Notes: generated from the letters alone by a model not told the origin. Shown: positions 5,871 to 14,010, numbered from the stretch's first letter. The stretch is DNA of 14,063 nucleotides from Clostridiales bacterium (GCA_030154385.1 JASKJZ010000023.1:1-14063), one strand, 5' to 3'. Numbers and translations are program-made.

Positions 5871-7361
5871 ATGGAAGATAAAATGATGGGTCTAAAATGG
5901 AATCTTCTGAATCAAGTATGTTGTATTCTACTGGTGTTTAATCGAAATGGAGCAGTTATTGAATGGAATGAAACGGCCAGACAAGAGCTCGGATACCATT
6001 CGTATAGTCGAAAAGTAAATATTTTGGATATTTTTCGTCGCGAATTTCGACAAACAAAAGAAGGAATTGCTTACATCAACAAAGAACGCAATGGTTTTGC
6101 GTATCGCAGGAACGAAACTTGTTTTCCAGTAGAAATGAATGTTTATATTGACGAGGGAGAGGAGAACAACTATGGCATCTTAAGTGCTGTAAACATTTCT
6201 GACCGTATCGCAGCCTATCGTCAGGTTGAACGAGCAAAAGAGAGTGCAGAGCATGCCTTACAAGTTCGAAATGATTTTGTATCAATTGTGACGCATGAGC
6301 TGCGGACACCTGTTAATGGCATCAAGGGGATTGCTTCTGCACTTCGGGATACATCCTTAACAGATGAACAGCTTGGACTTCTTGGTATCATTGAAAGATG
6401 CTGCAATAATATGACTACTATTATTAATGATCTTTTAGACTTTTCAAAACTGGAGGCTGGTAAATTTTCTTTGGAAGAGAGAAAATTTCGTTTTCGTGAA
6501 TTTATGGATCGTGCGATAGAAGCATATTTGCCAACTATAAATGAAAAGGGACTGACATTGCGCGTTAATATCACACCAACTGTTCCAGAATTTTTAATCG
6601 GAGATGAGCTGCGTTTGATGCAAATTATAAATAATTTGTTATCCAACAGCATAAAATTTACGAACGTAGGCCAAATCAGCATCGAAGTTAATATGACAGA
6701 GGAAGACGAGAATGGGGTGGTCGAATTATTTTTTATGGTGATTGACACCGGTATTGGTATTGACAAGCAGGATATGGATAAGCTATTTAAAGATTTCTCA
6801 CAGGTAGATGCTTCGATTACGCGAAGATATGGGGGAACCGGTTTAGGGCTAAGTATTACAAAACAGTTAGTTGAGTTGATGCAAGGTAATATTTTTGTAC
6901 AAAGTGAGCGTGGAAAGGGAAGTACCTTTTCTTTCTCCGTACGTCTTCGTCGTGATGATGGTCAAACGTTTGGAGCGAAAGAAGAACCCTCATTTGGATT
7001 TGTATATTCGGAGTATTCACAGGGAATCAAACAGGATAATTCAGAGGGCGAACAGTTTTCGGAAGAAGAAGTAAAGTTTGATGTCAACCAGATTTTCTCC
7101 TTTGGCAGCGAAGAAAATCAAAAAGAAGTTTTTAAAAACTTAGAAAAGCTAAGTCTATGCATTGAGATGTCAAATTGGGAAAAGGCAGAAGAGTTTGCGA
7201 AAACGGTAAAGATACTAATTGCGGATAAAGAGGATTTAAAACGAGCAGTTTTTCGGTTAGAATTGGCAATTCGAAACGAGGCAGCAGAAAAATCCAAGCA
7301 ATTGTATGAAATACTTGAGAAACAGATAGAAGAAGTATACAAGGATGAATACGGAGGATAA
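5871..7361 (+). CDS. Cytoplasmic PAS-domain sensor histidine kinase with degenerate HPt-like tail
   Basis: 496 residues, no membrane segment, so it senses an internal signal. Order: PAS domain (about 10-115), HisKA with the phosphoacceptor His142 in THELRTPVNG, and HATPase_c with the N box NNLLSNSIKF (about 253-262), G1 DTGIG (292-296) and G2 GGTGLG (321-326). After the HATPase domain is an acidic linker. The last 95 residues are helical and resemble an HPt four-helix bundle but contain no histidine, so they could not relay phosphate in the usual way. There is no receiver domain. A REC-HD-GYP protein is encoded 3 bases downstream and is the likely partner. AAGGAG (5858-5863) supports the start. 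Confidence 0.93.
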   Translation: MEDKMMGLKWNLLNQVCCILLVFNRNGAVIEWNETARQELGYHSYSRKVNILDIFRREFRQTKEGIAYINKERNGFAYRRNETCFPVEMNVYIDEGEENNYGILSAVNISDRIAAYRQVERAKESAEHALQVRNDFVSIVTHELRTPVNGIKGIASALRDTSLTDEQLGLLGIIERCCNNMTTIINDLLDFSKLEAGKFSLEERKFRFREFMDRAIEAYLPTINEKGLTLRVNITPTVPEFLIGDELRLMQIINNLLSNSIKFTNVGQISIEVNMTEEDENGVVELFFMVIDTGIGIDKQDMDKLFKDFSQVDASITRRYGGTGLGLSITKQLVELMQGNIFVQSERGKGSTFSFSVRLRRDDGQTFGAKEEPSFGFVYSEYSQGIKQDNSEGEQFSEEEVKFDVNQIFSFGSEENQKEVFKNLEKLSLCIEMSNWEKAEEFAKTVKILIADKEDLKRAVFRLELAIRNEAAEKSKQLYEILEKQIEEVYKDEYGG

Positions 7362-7364
7362 AGG

Positions 7365-8444
7365 ATGGAATATCAAGGATCCACGAACGAAGTAGAAAAT
7401 ATCCTGATAGTAGATGATATTACGTCGAATCTTGTTATTTTAACAGAAATGATAAAAAATGCAGGATATATACCAAGACCAGTAATCAGTGCAAAACAAG
7501 CGATGGAGGCAATCAAAATAAAAAAGCCACATTTAATATTATTGGATGTAACGATGCCAGATATGGATGGGTTTGAATTTTGCGAGATTCTAAAAAATGA
7601 TATTCGAACGCGAGAAATACCGGTTATTTTTATTTCTGCGATGGATTCCAAAGAAGAAATAACAAAAGGATTTCAATTAGGAGCTGTTGATTTTATATCA
7701 AAACCTTTTGAACTGGAGGAAGTGACGCTTCGCGTAAATAACCATTTGCGTATTTATCGCATGCAAAAGGAATTAGAAGAGTACAACCAAAAGCTACATA
7801 AAATGGTAAATGATCAGATAAAGAAAATTCGTGAGGAGGAAAAGCACTTTATTTTTTCCATGGCAAAAATATCGGAATCAAAAGAGGATCCAACCGGAAA
7901 ACATATCCAAAGTGTGGCAAGAAAGAGCAAACTTCTTGCAATGAGTCTTCAGCTTAGTCCTCGTTTTGAAAAAGAAATTACAAACCATTTTATTGAAACC
8001 ATTGAAATTGCAGCTTCTCTTCATGATATGGGGAAATTGTCGGTCAATGACCAGATTTTGCTAAAACCTGGGAGGCTAAGTGTTGAGGAGCGTGAGGAAA
8101 TGAAGCAGCATGCGCCAAGGGGTGCGAGCATGCTAAGCGAACTATATGAAATCAACGAGCACAGCGAATTTCTAAAAATGGCAATTGAGATTGCACAAAG
8201 TCATCACGAAAGATGGGATGGCGAAGGATATCCGAATGGCCTTCAAAAAAATGAAATTCCGCTTCCGGCAAGAATTGTGGCAGTGGTGGATGTCTATGAT
8301 GCCTTGACGAATGAAAGGTGTTATAAGGATGCGTTATCCCATGAAGAAAGTGCCGATATTATTAATCGGGAAGCGGGGCGTAGTTTTGATCCGGATATAG
8401 TAGAGGTCTTTAATAAAATCCAAAACAAATTGAGAGCGGAGTAA
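7365..8444 (+). CDS. Response regulator with HD-GYP domain (predicted c-di-GMP phosphodiesterase)
   Basis: 359 residues. The receiver domain (about 12-130) has the acidic pair Asp17-Asp18, phosphoacceptor Asp61 in LLDVTMPDMDG, and Lys113 in SKPFE. A charged coiled linker (about 132-165) leads to an HD-GYP domain with His220-Asp221 in SLHDMGK, HHERWDGEGYP (280-290) and RIVAVVDVYDALT, so the metal ligands and GYP signature are intact. HD-GYP proteins hydrolyse cyclic di-GMP to pGpG or GMP in the cytoplasm. The architecture matches RpfG. The start is 3 bases after the kinase stop, with GGAGG in the kinase end, so translation is probably coupled and the pair is probably cognate. Confidence 0.93.
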   Translation: MEYQGSTNEVENILIVDDITSNLVILTEMIKNAGYIPRPVISAKQAMEAIKIKKPHLILLDVTMPDMDGFEFCEILKNDIRTREIPVIFISAMDSKEEITKGFQLGAVDFISKPFELEEVTLRVNNHLRIYRMQKELEEYNQKLHKMVNDQIKKIREEEKHFIFSMAKISESKEDPTGKHIQSVARKSKLLAMSLQLSPRFEKEITNHFIETIEIAASLHDMGKLSVNDQILLKPGRLSVEEREEMKQHAPRGASMLSELYEINEHSEFLKMAIEIAQSHHERWDGEGYPNGLQKNEIPLPARIVAVVDVYDALTNERCYKDALSHEESADIINREAGRSFDPDIVEVFNKIQNKLRAE

Positions 8445-8445
8445 A

Positions 8446-9705
8446 ATGAGATATTATAAATGGTGTGGTTTCGTTTTGACCTTATTTTTTATAGCGTTTA
8501 TGGCATGTGCCTGCCAACTTGCAGGGAGCCGTGTACCAATCAAGCCTTCGAGACAGGAAAAGTCAAAGCCATTGGCATCCAAGGAACAAAATGTTCCCAA
8601 GGAACAAGATGCTTCCAAGGAACAAGAGGTTCCTTTGGAAAGTGCTAACCCAGTAGAAAGCAGTTCACCAGTCGAAACGAAGGAAGAGGAAGGGAATCTG
8701 GATCAATCAAAAGAGATTGAGATGGAGCCCACAGTCGTAAATGGAATATATGTAACGGGTCCTAGAGCCGGGTCTGCTGCAATGGAAGATTTGATTGCAT
8801 TGGTGGATCAAACAAAAATCAATGCAATGGTAATTGATATAAAAAATGATGCCGGCGAAGTTACGTATAAAATGGATGAGGATACGGTAAACGAAATTAA
8901 GGCAGCAAAAAACTATGTGCCTGACATGCCAGCACTCATCCAAAAACTAAAGAAAAAAAATATTTATTTGATTGCACGTATTGTAGCCTTCAAAGATCCA
9001 AGGCTTGCCGAGGAAAAACCAGAGCTGGCTTTAAAAAATAAGAATGGCACGATTTTTAGGGATAAAGACAAACTGGCTTGGGTTAATCCCTATCAAAAAG
9101 AGGTCTGGGACTACTTACTTTCCATAGCAAAGCAAGCAGTACTGCTTGGCTTTGATGAAATTCAGTTTGATTACATACGATTTTCTACCGATAAGAAAAT
9201 GAAGGATGTTGACTTTGGAGCGCTGGCAAAGCAAAAATCAAAAGAAGAAATCATAACGGAATTTACCCAATATATGCATGACGAGCTGTCGGCCCTTGGT
9301 GTGTTTGTCTCTGCTGATGTATATGGTATCGTGATCAATAGCGAAGTGGATCAAGAAATTGTAGGACAAAATTATAAAGATATGGCAGAAAACTTGGATT
9401 ATATATGTCCAATGATTTACCCTTCTCATTATGCAGATGGAAGCTTTGGTATTGAACATCCTGATCTGGAGCCCTATGAGCTGATTAAAAAGGCATTGGA
9501 TGACTCGGCTTTGGTACTTAAGGACAGCAAAAAAGCAGCCATAGTAAGGCCATGGCTGCAGGATTTTACAGCAAGCTGGTTGCCGCATCATCAAACCTAT
9601 GGAAAGGAGCAGGTAGAAGCTCAAATCCAGGCACTAGAAGATGCTGGTTATAACGAATGGCTTCTTTGGAATGGAAGCAATCATTATACAACCTTGGACG
9701 ATTAA
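8446..9705 (+). CDS. Exported DUF4015-type putative glycoside hydrolase, probable lipoprotein
   Basis: 419 residues. A signal sequence (residues 1-22: basic start, hydrophobic LTLFFIAFMA core) ends in two Cys (21 and 23). FMAC is an imperfect lipobox, so lipid anchoring is likely but not certain. Residues about 28-90 are a disordered Lys/Glu/Pro/Ser linker with short repeats. From about 95 to the end it resembles the TIM-barrel DUF4015 family of putative glycoside hydrolases: VNGIYVTG, INAMVIDIKND, YLIARIVAFKDP, EIQFDYIRF (Asp242 a candidate catalytic acid), SADVYG, MIYPSHY and WLLWNG. It should act at the cell surface on a carbohydrate I cannot name. It starts 1 base after the HD-GYP stop, so it is the third gene of the operon. 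Its stop overlaps the metF stop. Confidence 0.85.
   Translation: MRYYKWCGFVLTLFFIAFMACACQLAGSRVPIKPSRQEKSKPLASKEQNVPKEQDASKEQEVPLESANPVESSSPVETKEEEGNLDQSKEIEMEPTVVNGIYVTGPRAGSAAMEDLIALVDQTKINAMVIDIKNDAGEVTYKMDEDTVNEIKAAKNYVPDMPALIQKLKKKNIYLIARIVAFKDPRLAEEKPELALKNKNGTIFRDKDKLAWVNPYQKEVWDYLLSIAKQAVLLGFDEIQFDYIRFSTDKKMKDVDFGALAKQKSKEEIITEFTQYMHDELSALGVFVSADVYGIVINSEVDQEIVGQNYKDMAENLDYICPMIYPSHYADGSFGIEHPDLEPYELIKKALDDSALVLKDSKKAAIVRPWLQDFTASWLPHHQTYGKEQVEAQIQALEDAGYNEWLLWNGSNHYTTLDD
8578..8631 (+). repeat. Three 18-base tandem coding repeats in the lipoprotein linker
   Basis: Three consecutive 18-base units each contain AAGGAACAA and encode SKEQNV, PKEQDA and SKEQEV. They lie in the low-complexity spacer between the signal sequence and the catalytic-like domain, where slippage can change linker length without harm. 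Confidence 0.75.
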
Positions 9706-9719
9706 ATACGCCCAAGGTT
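9690..9719. terminator. Dyad over the overlapping stop codons of the lipoprotein and metF genes (weak terminator candidate)
   Basis: AACCTTGG (9690-9697) and CCAAGGTT (9712-9719) form a perfect 8-bp stem around a 14-base loop that includes both stop codons. No real T run follows on either strand, so termination would be weak. No other terminator is visible between the convergent genes. Confidence 0.45.
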
Positions 9720-10565
9720 CTTAAATATAGTCTGACTGACATCAACTTTATTCATGGTATAAAGATGGATACCATCACTTTGATGTTTTAGCAGGTCTTC
9801 GATTTGCATGGTTGCAAATTCGAGACCTGCTTTTTTCATATCCTCATTGGAATCCGCATACTTTGCAACCAAATGAGCCAGCTTGGAAGGAACGGAAGAA
9901 CCCGATAATTCGACAATGCGTCGGATTTGAGAAGCAGCGGTAATCGGCATGATACCAGCGGAAATAGGAGTCTGGATACCAGCATCTCTTACGTTATCTA
10001 AAAAACGATAATACAGTTCGTTGTCAAAAAATAACTGCGTGACGAAAAAATCAACGCCGCTTTCTGCCTTTTTCTTTAGCATCAAAATATCGTCCTTGGC
10101 GCTATTTGCCTCTGGATGTACTTCAGGATAGCAAGCTCCACCGATTGATCCAAACGGATTCTTTCGAATATGGGAAACCAAATCCGATGCATGGGTAAAG
10201 GAGCGCTTAGAAAATTCTTCTGGTGACATGTGCTTTGGAATGTCACCTCTAAGTGCCAAAATATTCTTTACCTTGTGTTCCTTTAGTTCATCAAGAAAAA
10301 TCTGGAGTGAGGTTTCATCCAGTTCTGCACAGGTCAAATGTGCAACCGCTTCAATCTTGCATTGATTTTGGATATAGGATGCAATTTCAATTGTTTTTTT
10401 ACTGGTACTGCCGCCTGCACCATACGTGACACTGATAAAATCAGGAGCGAGCGTCTGTAATGCATCCAAGGTCTGATAGATGGTTTCAATATCCGTGTCC
10501 TTCTTTGGAGGAAAGACCTCAAGGGAAAGAACTGGCTTCTTTTGGTTGTAAAGATTTTTAATCAT
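9702..10565 (-). CDS. metF: 5,10-methylenetetrahydrofolate reductase
   Basis: 287 residues, close to the usual length of about 290. It reduces 5,10-methylene-THF to 5-methyl-THF using FAD, supplying the methyl group for methionine synthesis. The TIM-barrel family motifs are present: SLEVFPPK with Glu16 (the catalytic acid position), SVTYGAGGST, LRGDIP, the GGACYPE segment, FFVTQLFFD and the SAGIMPI loop. It begins 9 bp after the glmS stop, and its ribosome site AGAGGA (10571-10576) overlaps that stop, so it is probably cotranscribed and translationally coupled with glmS. No other methionine gene is in view. Its stop overlaps the convergent lipoprotein stop in a shared TTAA. Confidence 0.95.
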   Translation of the reverse strand: MIKNLYNQKKPVLSLEVFPPKKDTDIETIYQTLDALQTLAPDFISVTYGAGGSTSKKTIEIASYIQNQCKIEAVAHLTCAELDETSLQIFLDELKEHKVKNILALRGDIPKHMSPEEFSKRSFTHASDLVSHIRKNPFGSIGGACYPEVHPEANSAKDDILMLKKKAESGVDFFVTQLFFDNELYYRFLDNVRDAGIQTPISAGIMPITAASQIRRIVELSGSSVPSKLAHLVAKYADSNEDMKKAGLEFATMQIEDLLKHQSDGIHLYTMNKVDVSQTIFKNLGRI

Positions 10566-10574
10566 AAGTATCCT

Positions 10575-12398
10575 CTATTCTACGGTAACTGATTTGGCAA
10601 GATTTCTTGGCTGATCAACGTTAAGTCCTCTTGTAACGGCCGTATAATATGCTAAGTATTGTAGGATGACGGCTGTTCCAAAGGGGGTAAATAGATCATC
10701 CATTTTCGGTAGTACAATGTGATGGTCGCATAGAGAAGCATCCACGGAAATACCATCATTGGTGACGAGGATAACCCTCGCGCCTCGTGAGCGAACCTCA
10801 CGGATGTTGGAAATCATTTTTCCATACACATGCTTTTGGGTAGCGAGTGCTACTACTGGTACATTATCGGTAATTAGGGATATTGTACCGTGCTTTAATT
10901 CACCAGCCGCGTAAGCTTCGGAGTGAATATAGCTGATTTCTTTTAATTTAATCGAGCCCTCACAGCAAAGCGAGTAATCAATACCGCGGCCAATAAAAAA
11001 TAAATCATCCACATGTTTTAGTCTTGTACTGATAAGCTCGATTTCTTTATCGTAAGTGAGCATTTGCTCCACGGTATCAATTGTCTGTTCCAGCTGTACG
11101 ATAAAGGTCTTTACCTCTTCCTCGGATAAGCGGCCAGTTACAAAGGATAGACGAAATGCTATTAAATACATCACAGAGAGCTGTACCGTATATGCTTTTG
11201 TGCTGGCTACGGCAATTTCTGGTCCTGCATGTGTATATAGCACATAGTCACTTTCCCTTGCAATCGAGGAACCTTTTACATTGACAATGGATAACGTTTT
11301 TGAGCCCTTTTCCTTTGCAAGCCGAACTGCGGCCAGTGTATCAGCGGTTTCTCCTGATTGCGAGAGGGTAATGACCAGCGTTTTTTCATCAATTATAGGA
11401 TCAGCATATCGAAACTCAGAGGCAATATCCACAGTAACCGGAATGCGGGCTAGTTTTTCGATTAGATTTTTACCGACCATACCAGCATGCATCGCAGTAC
11501 CACAGGCGGTGATGACAATGCGATTAATGTCTGTAAAAATAGAATCTGGAACTTTATCCTCTTCAAAGGAGGGAAGTCCTTTTACCACACGGGGAAGGAT
11601 GGTATTTTTAAGAGCCTCTGGCTGATCATGTATTTCCTTTAGCATAAAATAATCATAACCACCTTTTCTGGCAGCAGCGACATCCCAGCTTACATGCAGC
11701 ATCTTTGGTTCTACTACCTGATGCAACAGGTTCGTTACGGTGATGTCATCCTTTGTCAGTCTTGCGATATGATGCTCCGGAAGTACGAAATAATCCTTCG
11801 AGTATTTTATCAGGGCAACCATATCAGAAGCAACAATTGAGCCTTGTTTGGTTTGTGTGGCTACCAGTGGACTGCCATTGCGAATCGCATAGATAACACC
11901 TGGTTGATCGTGGAAGAGAATACAAAAAGCATAAGCGCCGTCTAAACGTTCCACTGCTTTTTTGATAGCTTTGATGGGGTTTCCTTCATAGAAGGAATCA
12001 ATGACCATTGCTGCAATTTCGGAATCAGTCTGTGAAGCAGGGTATTTTCCCTCTTTTGCAAACGCTTCTTGAAGTTCTTGGTAGTTTTCAATAATCCCAT
12101 TGTGAATGAGTGTGACTTGACCAAAGGTATGAGGGTGCGCATTGAGCTCCGATACGCCGCCATGGGTTGCCCACCTCGTGTGACCGATACCACAATAGAT
12201 TTCGTTCAAATTATTATCGCATGCGACCTTCTCCCTTAGGTTCTCGACCTTTCCAACGCTTTTCATTGTTTGAACATTTGTGTCGTTGAAATAAGAAATA
12301 CCAGCACTGTCATAGCCACGGTATTCCAATTCCTGCAAGCCCTCCACTAAGATTTTTCTGGCATCCAGGACGCCTGTAAAGCCAATAATTCCACACAT
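10575..12398 (-). CDS. glmS: Glutamine-fructose-6-phosphate aminotransferase (isomerizing)
   Basis: 607 residues, full length. It makes glucosamine-6-phosphate from fructose-6-phosphate and glutamine, the first step toward UDP-GlcNAc and peptidoglycan. The N-terminal class II glutaminase domain starts MCGIIG, with Cys2 as nucleophile after Met removal, and contains HTRWATHG. Two SIS sugar-isomerase domains follow (about 285-420 and 455-595), with TLSQSGETADTLAA, ASTKAYT and EAYAAGELKHGTISLI. The C-terminus DQPRNLAKSVTVE is the conserved end. AAAGGAG (12408-12414) is 9 bases from the ATG. The leader carries a glmS ribozyme, so expression should fall when GlcN6P is abundant. metF follows 9 bp downstream. 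Confidence 0.98.
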   Translation of the reverse strand: MCGIIGFTGVLDARKILVEGLQELEYRGYDSAGISYFNDTNVQTMKSVGKVENLREKVACDNNLNEIYCGIGHTRWATHGGVSELNAHPHTFGQVTLIHNGIIENYQELQEAFAKEGKYPASQTDSEIAAMVIDSFYEGNPIKAIKKAVERLDGAYAFCILFHDQPGVIYAIRNGSPLVATQTKQGSIVASDMVALIKYSKDYFVLPEHHIARLTKDDITVTNLLHQVVEPKMLHVSWDVAAARKGGYDYFMLKEIHDQPEALKNTILPRVVKGLPSFEEDKVPDSIFTDINRIVITACGTAMHAGMVGKNLIEKLARIPVTVDIASEFRYADPIIDEKTLVITLSQSGETADTLAAVRLAKEKGSKTLSIVNVKGSSIARESDYVLYTHAGPEIAVASTKAYTVQLSVMYLIAFRLSFVTGRLSEEEVKTFIVQLEQTIDTVEQMLTYDKEIELISTRLKHVDDLFFIGRGIDYSLCCEGSIKLKEISYIHSEAYAAGELKHGTISLITDNVPVVALATQKHVYGKMISNIREVRSRGARVILVTNDGISVDASLCDHHIVLPKMDDLFTPFGTAVILQYLAYYTAVTRGLNVDQPRNLAKSVTVE

Positions 12399-12420
12399 AA
12401 ATGTAGTCTCCTTTATTCAG

Positions 12421-12583
12421 TTTGATTCTTTGCTTATGCTGTCTTTGTGCTGCAGTTACCTGCCATTTTCACAACATATCATGCGTGCAAAGTAACACAG
12501 AAGAGTATCCGCCGAATGTTCGATTGTCTCTTCTCCTCGTTAACCTTTCGTAGAATACGACCCAATAAAGGTACTTGGCGCTA
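12421..12583 (-). promoter_or_regulatory. glmS: glmS ribozyme (GlcN6P-dependent self-cleaving riboswitch)
   Basis: Read on the minus strand, the leader holds the glmS ribozyme signature. AGCGCC (12582-12577) has the cleavage site between A12582 and G12581. A P1-type hairpin follows, formed by ACCTTT with AAAGGT (12572-12567 with 12548-12543) capped by CGTA/TACG. Next comes the conserved core: ACGAGG, ATCGA and TTCGGCGGATAC, with the 7-bp helix AGAAGAG/CTCTTCT (12534-12528 with 12505-12499). The distal helices, with the CACAAAG segment, run toward 12421. In this class, bound glucosamine-6-phosphate acts as the cofactor for cleavage and the downstream mRNA is then degraded, which lowers GlmS. 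The 5' edge is firm. The 3' edge is approximate. Confidence 0.93.
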
Positions 12584-12622
12584 ATATTATCACCGTTTGG
12601 TGAAAACATTTCTGTTTCATTT

Positions 12623-12656
12623 GAATCATGGGTTGATTCTTAAGTGGTTGGATTCT
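12623..12656 (-). repeat. Dyad and direct repeat upstream of the glmS ribozyme
   Basis: GAATCA-TGGGT-TGATTC (12623-12639) is a perfect 6-bp dyad. Its right part belongs to a direct repeat, GGTTGATTCT (12631-12640) and GGTTGGATTCT (12646-12656), 15 bp apart. It lies between the likely glmS promoter and the ribozyme. Function unknown. Confidence 0.45.
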
Positions 12657-12671
12657 CCCTTCTATTAAAAT

Positions 12672-12706
12672 ATGCAGCTGCATTCGTTTTTGGAATACAA
12701 CTGCAT
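12672..12706 (-). terminator. Long RNA hairpin between argG and glmS (argG terminator or 5' leader hairpin)
   Basis: As minus-strand RNA, two 14-base arms (12706-12693 and 12685-12672) pair fully with two G-U pairs around a 7-base loop. The plus-strand copy would have A-C mismatches, so the structure is meant for minus-strand transcripts. Only four U follow (12670-12667) after one A, so termination would be modest. The candidate promoter at 12710-12739 would start transcription just inside the hairpin, giving a second possible role as a 5' stabilising hairpin. Confidence 0.6.
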
Positions 12707-12709
12707 AAA

Positions 12710-12739
12710 ATGGTACCATATCTTAATTTCTTTTGTCAA
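12710..12739 (-). promoter_or_regulatory. Candidate promoter for glmS-metF
   Basis: On the minus strand TTGACA (12739-12734), an 18-base spacer and TACCAT (12715-12710), with an extended TG (TGG-TACCAT). The -35 box is perfect and the -10 box matches 4 of 6. It starts 11 bp after the argG stop and gives a leader of about 305 bases including the ribozyme. No better promoter is visible between here and the cleavage site. Confidence 0.6.
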
Positions 12740-12749
12740 GAAGACGGGT

Positions 12750-13970
12750 TTATTTTTTTCCCTCTACTTCCTGCATCTTCATCGCGCGAACCTTAGAGGA
12801 GAGACCAAACAGGGTGATAAAGCCTTCGGCATCGTGATGGTCAAATAAATCACCGGTGGTAAAGCTTGCTAAGGATTCGTTGTATAAGGAATAAGGAGAG
12901 GTTGTTCCCGCTTTGATAATATTTCCTTTATAAAGCTTAAGGTGTACTTCACCTGTAACGTAGGTCTGGGTTGACTCGATAAATGCCTGAATCGCTTCGC
13001 GAATTGGTGTGAACCATTTGCCTTCGTATACTAAATCTGCAAATTTATTTCCCATTTCCTTTTTCAGAGTATAGGTATCACGGTCTAGGATGAGTTCTTC
13101 GAGCTGCTGGTGCGCCTCCATTAAGATGGTACCGCCTGGTGTTTCATAGACACCACGTGATTTCATACCAACCACACGATTTTCTACGATATCAATGATA
13201 CCGATACCATGCTTGCCGCCTAGGGTATTTAATTCTTTTATAATAGAAGAAACACTCATTTCTTTACCATTGAGAGAGGTTGGCACCCCAGCTTTGAAGG
13301 TCATGGTAATGCTTACTTCTTCATCCGGCGCTTTTTGCGGAGAAACGCCAAGCACCAGAAGATGGTCATAATTTGGCTCCTTGGATGGATCTTCTAACTC
13401 GAGACCCTCATGGCTGATGTGCCAAAGGTTACGGTCACGGCTGTAGCTCGAGCTTGCATTAAAGGGAAGGTGAATGCCGTGTGCTTCACAGTATGCAATT
13501 TCTTCTTCTCTTGATTGCATTGTCCATTTTTCGTTTCTCCAGGCAGCGATGATTTTTAAATCAGGAGCCAATGCCTTGATACCAAGCTCGAAACGAATCT
13601 GGTCGTTTCCTTTCCCTGTTGCACCGTGGCAGATTGCGGTTGCGCCTTCTTTTCTTGCGATTTCAACTAAACGCTTTGCAATGACCGGACGAGCCATTGA
13701 GGTACCCAGTAAATATTTGTTTTCATATACGGCATAAGCTTGCACGCAAGGAACGACATATTCATCGCAAAATTCATCGATTACGTTTTCGATGTATAAT
13801 TTAGAAGCGCCGGATAATTTTGCACGTTCTTCCAAACCGTCGAGTTCTTCTTCTTGTCCACAGTCAATGCAGCAGCAAATTACTTCATAATCAAAATTTT
13901 CTTTTAGCCAAGGAATAATAGCGGTGGTATCAAGGCCACCTGAATAGGCAAGAATTACTTTTTCTTTCAT
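12750..13970 (-). CDS. argG: Argininosuccinate synthase
   Basis: 406 residues, the usual length of about 400. It joins citrulline and aspartate with ATP to make argininosuccinate, the penultimate step of arginine synthesis, in the cytoplasm. The ATP-pyrophosphatase P-loop AYSGGLDTT is at residues 9-17. Further family motifs are CHGATGKGNDQIRFEL, the substrate-binding NASSSYSRDRNLWHISHEG, GIGIIDIVENRVVGMKSRG and YETPGG. GGAGGT (13978-13983) is 7 bases before the ATG. argH does not follow in this window; glmS does, behind a hairpin and a new promoter. Regulation may involve the dyad over its promoter. Confidence 0.97.
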   Translation of the reverse strand: MKEKVILAYSGGLDTTAIIPWLKENFDYEVICCCIDCGQEEELDGLEERAKLSGASKLYIENVIDEFCDEYVVPCVQAYAVYENKYLLGTSMARPVIAKRLVEIARKEGATAICHGATGKGNDQIRFELGIKALAPDLKIIAAWRNEKWTMQSREEEIAYCEAHGIHLPFNASSSYSRDRNLWHISHEGLELEDPSKEPNYDHLLVLGVSPQKAPDEEVSITMTFKAGVPTSLNGKEMSVSSIIKELNTLGGKHGIGIIDIVENRVVGMKSRGVYETPGGTILMEAHQQLEELILDRDTYTLKKEMGNKFADLVYEGKWFTPIREAIQAFIESTQTYVTGEVHLKLYKGNIIKAGTTSPYSLYNESLASFTTGDLFDHHDAEGFITLFGLSSKVRAMKMQEVEGKK

Positions 13971-14010
13971 AAAAATTACCTCCGTAATGGTGATTCATTT
14001 GTTTTCAATA

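Noticed and set aside
11281..11625. Plus-strand open frame of 114 codons inside glmS
   Set aside because: Antisense shadow of a highly conserved gene, with no ribosome site or recognisable domain.
12399..12749. T-box leader before glmS
   Set aside because: No T-box sequence of the AGGGTGGNACCGCG type; the leader instead matches the glmS ribozyme core.
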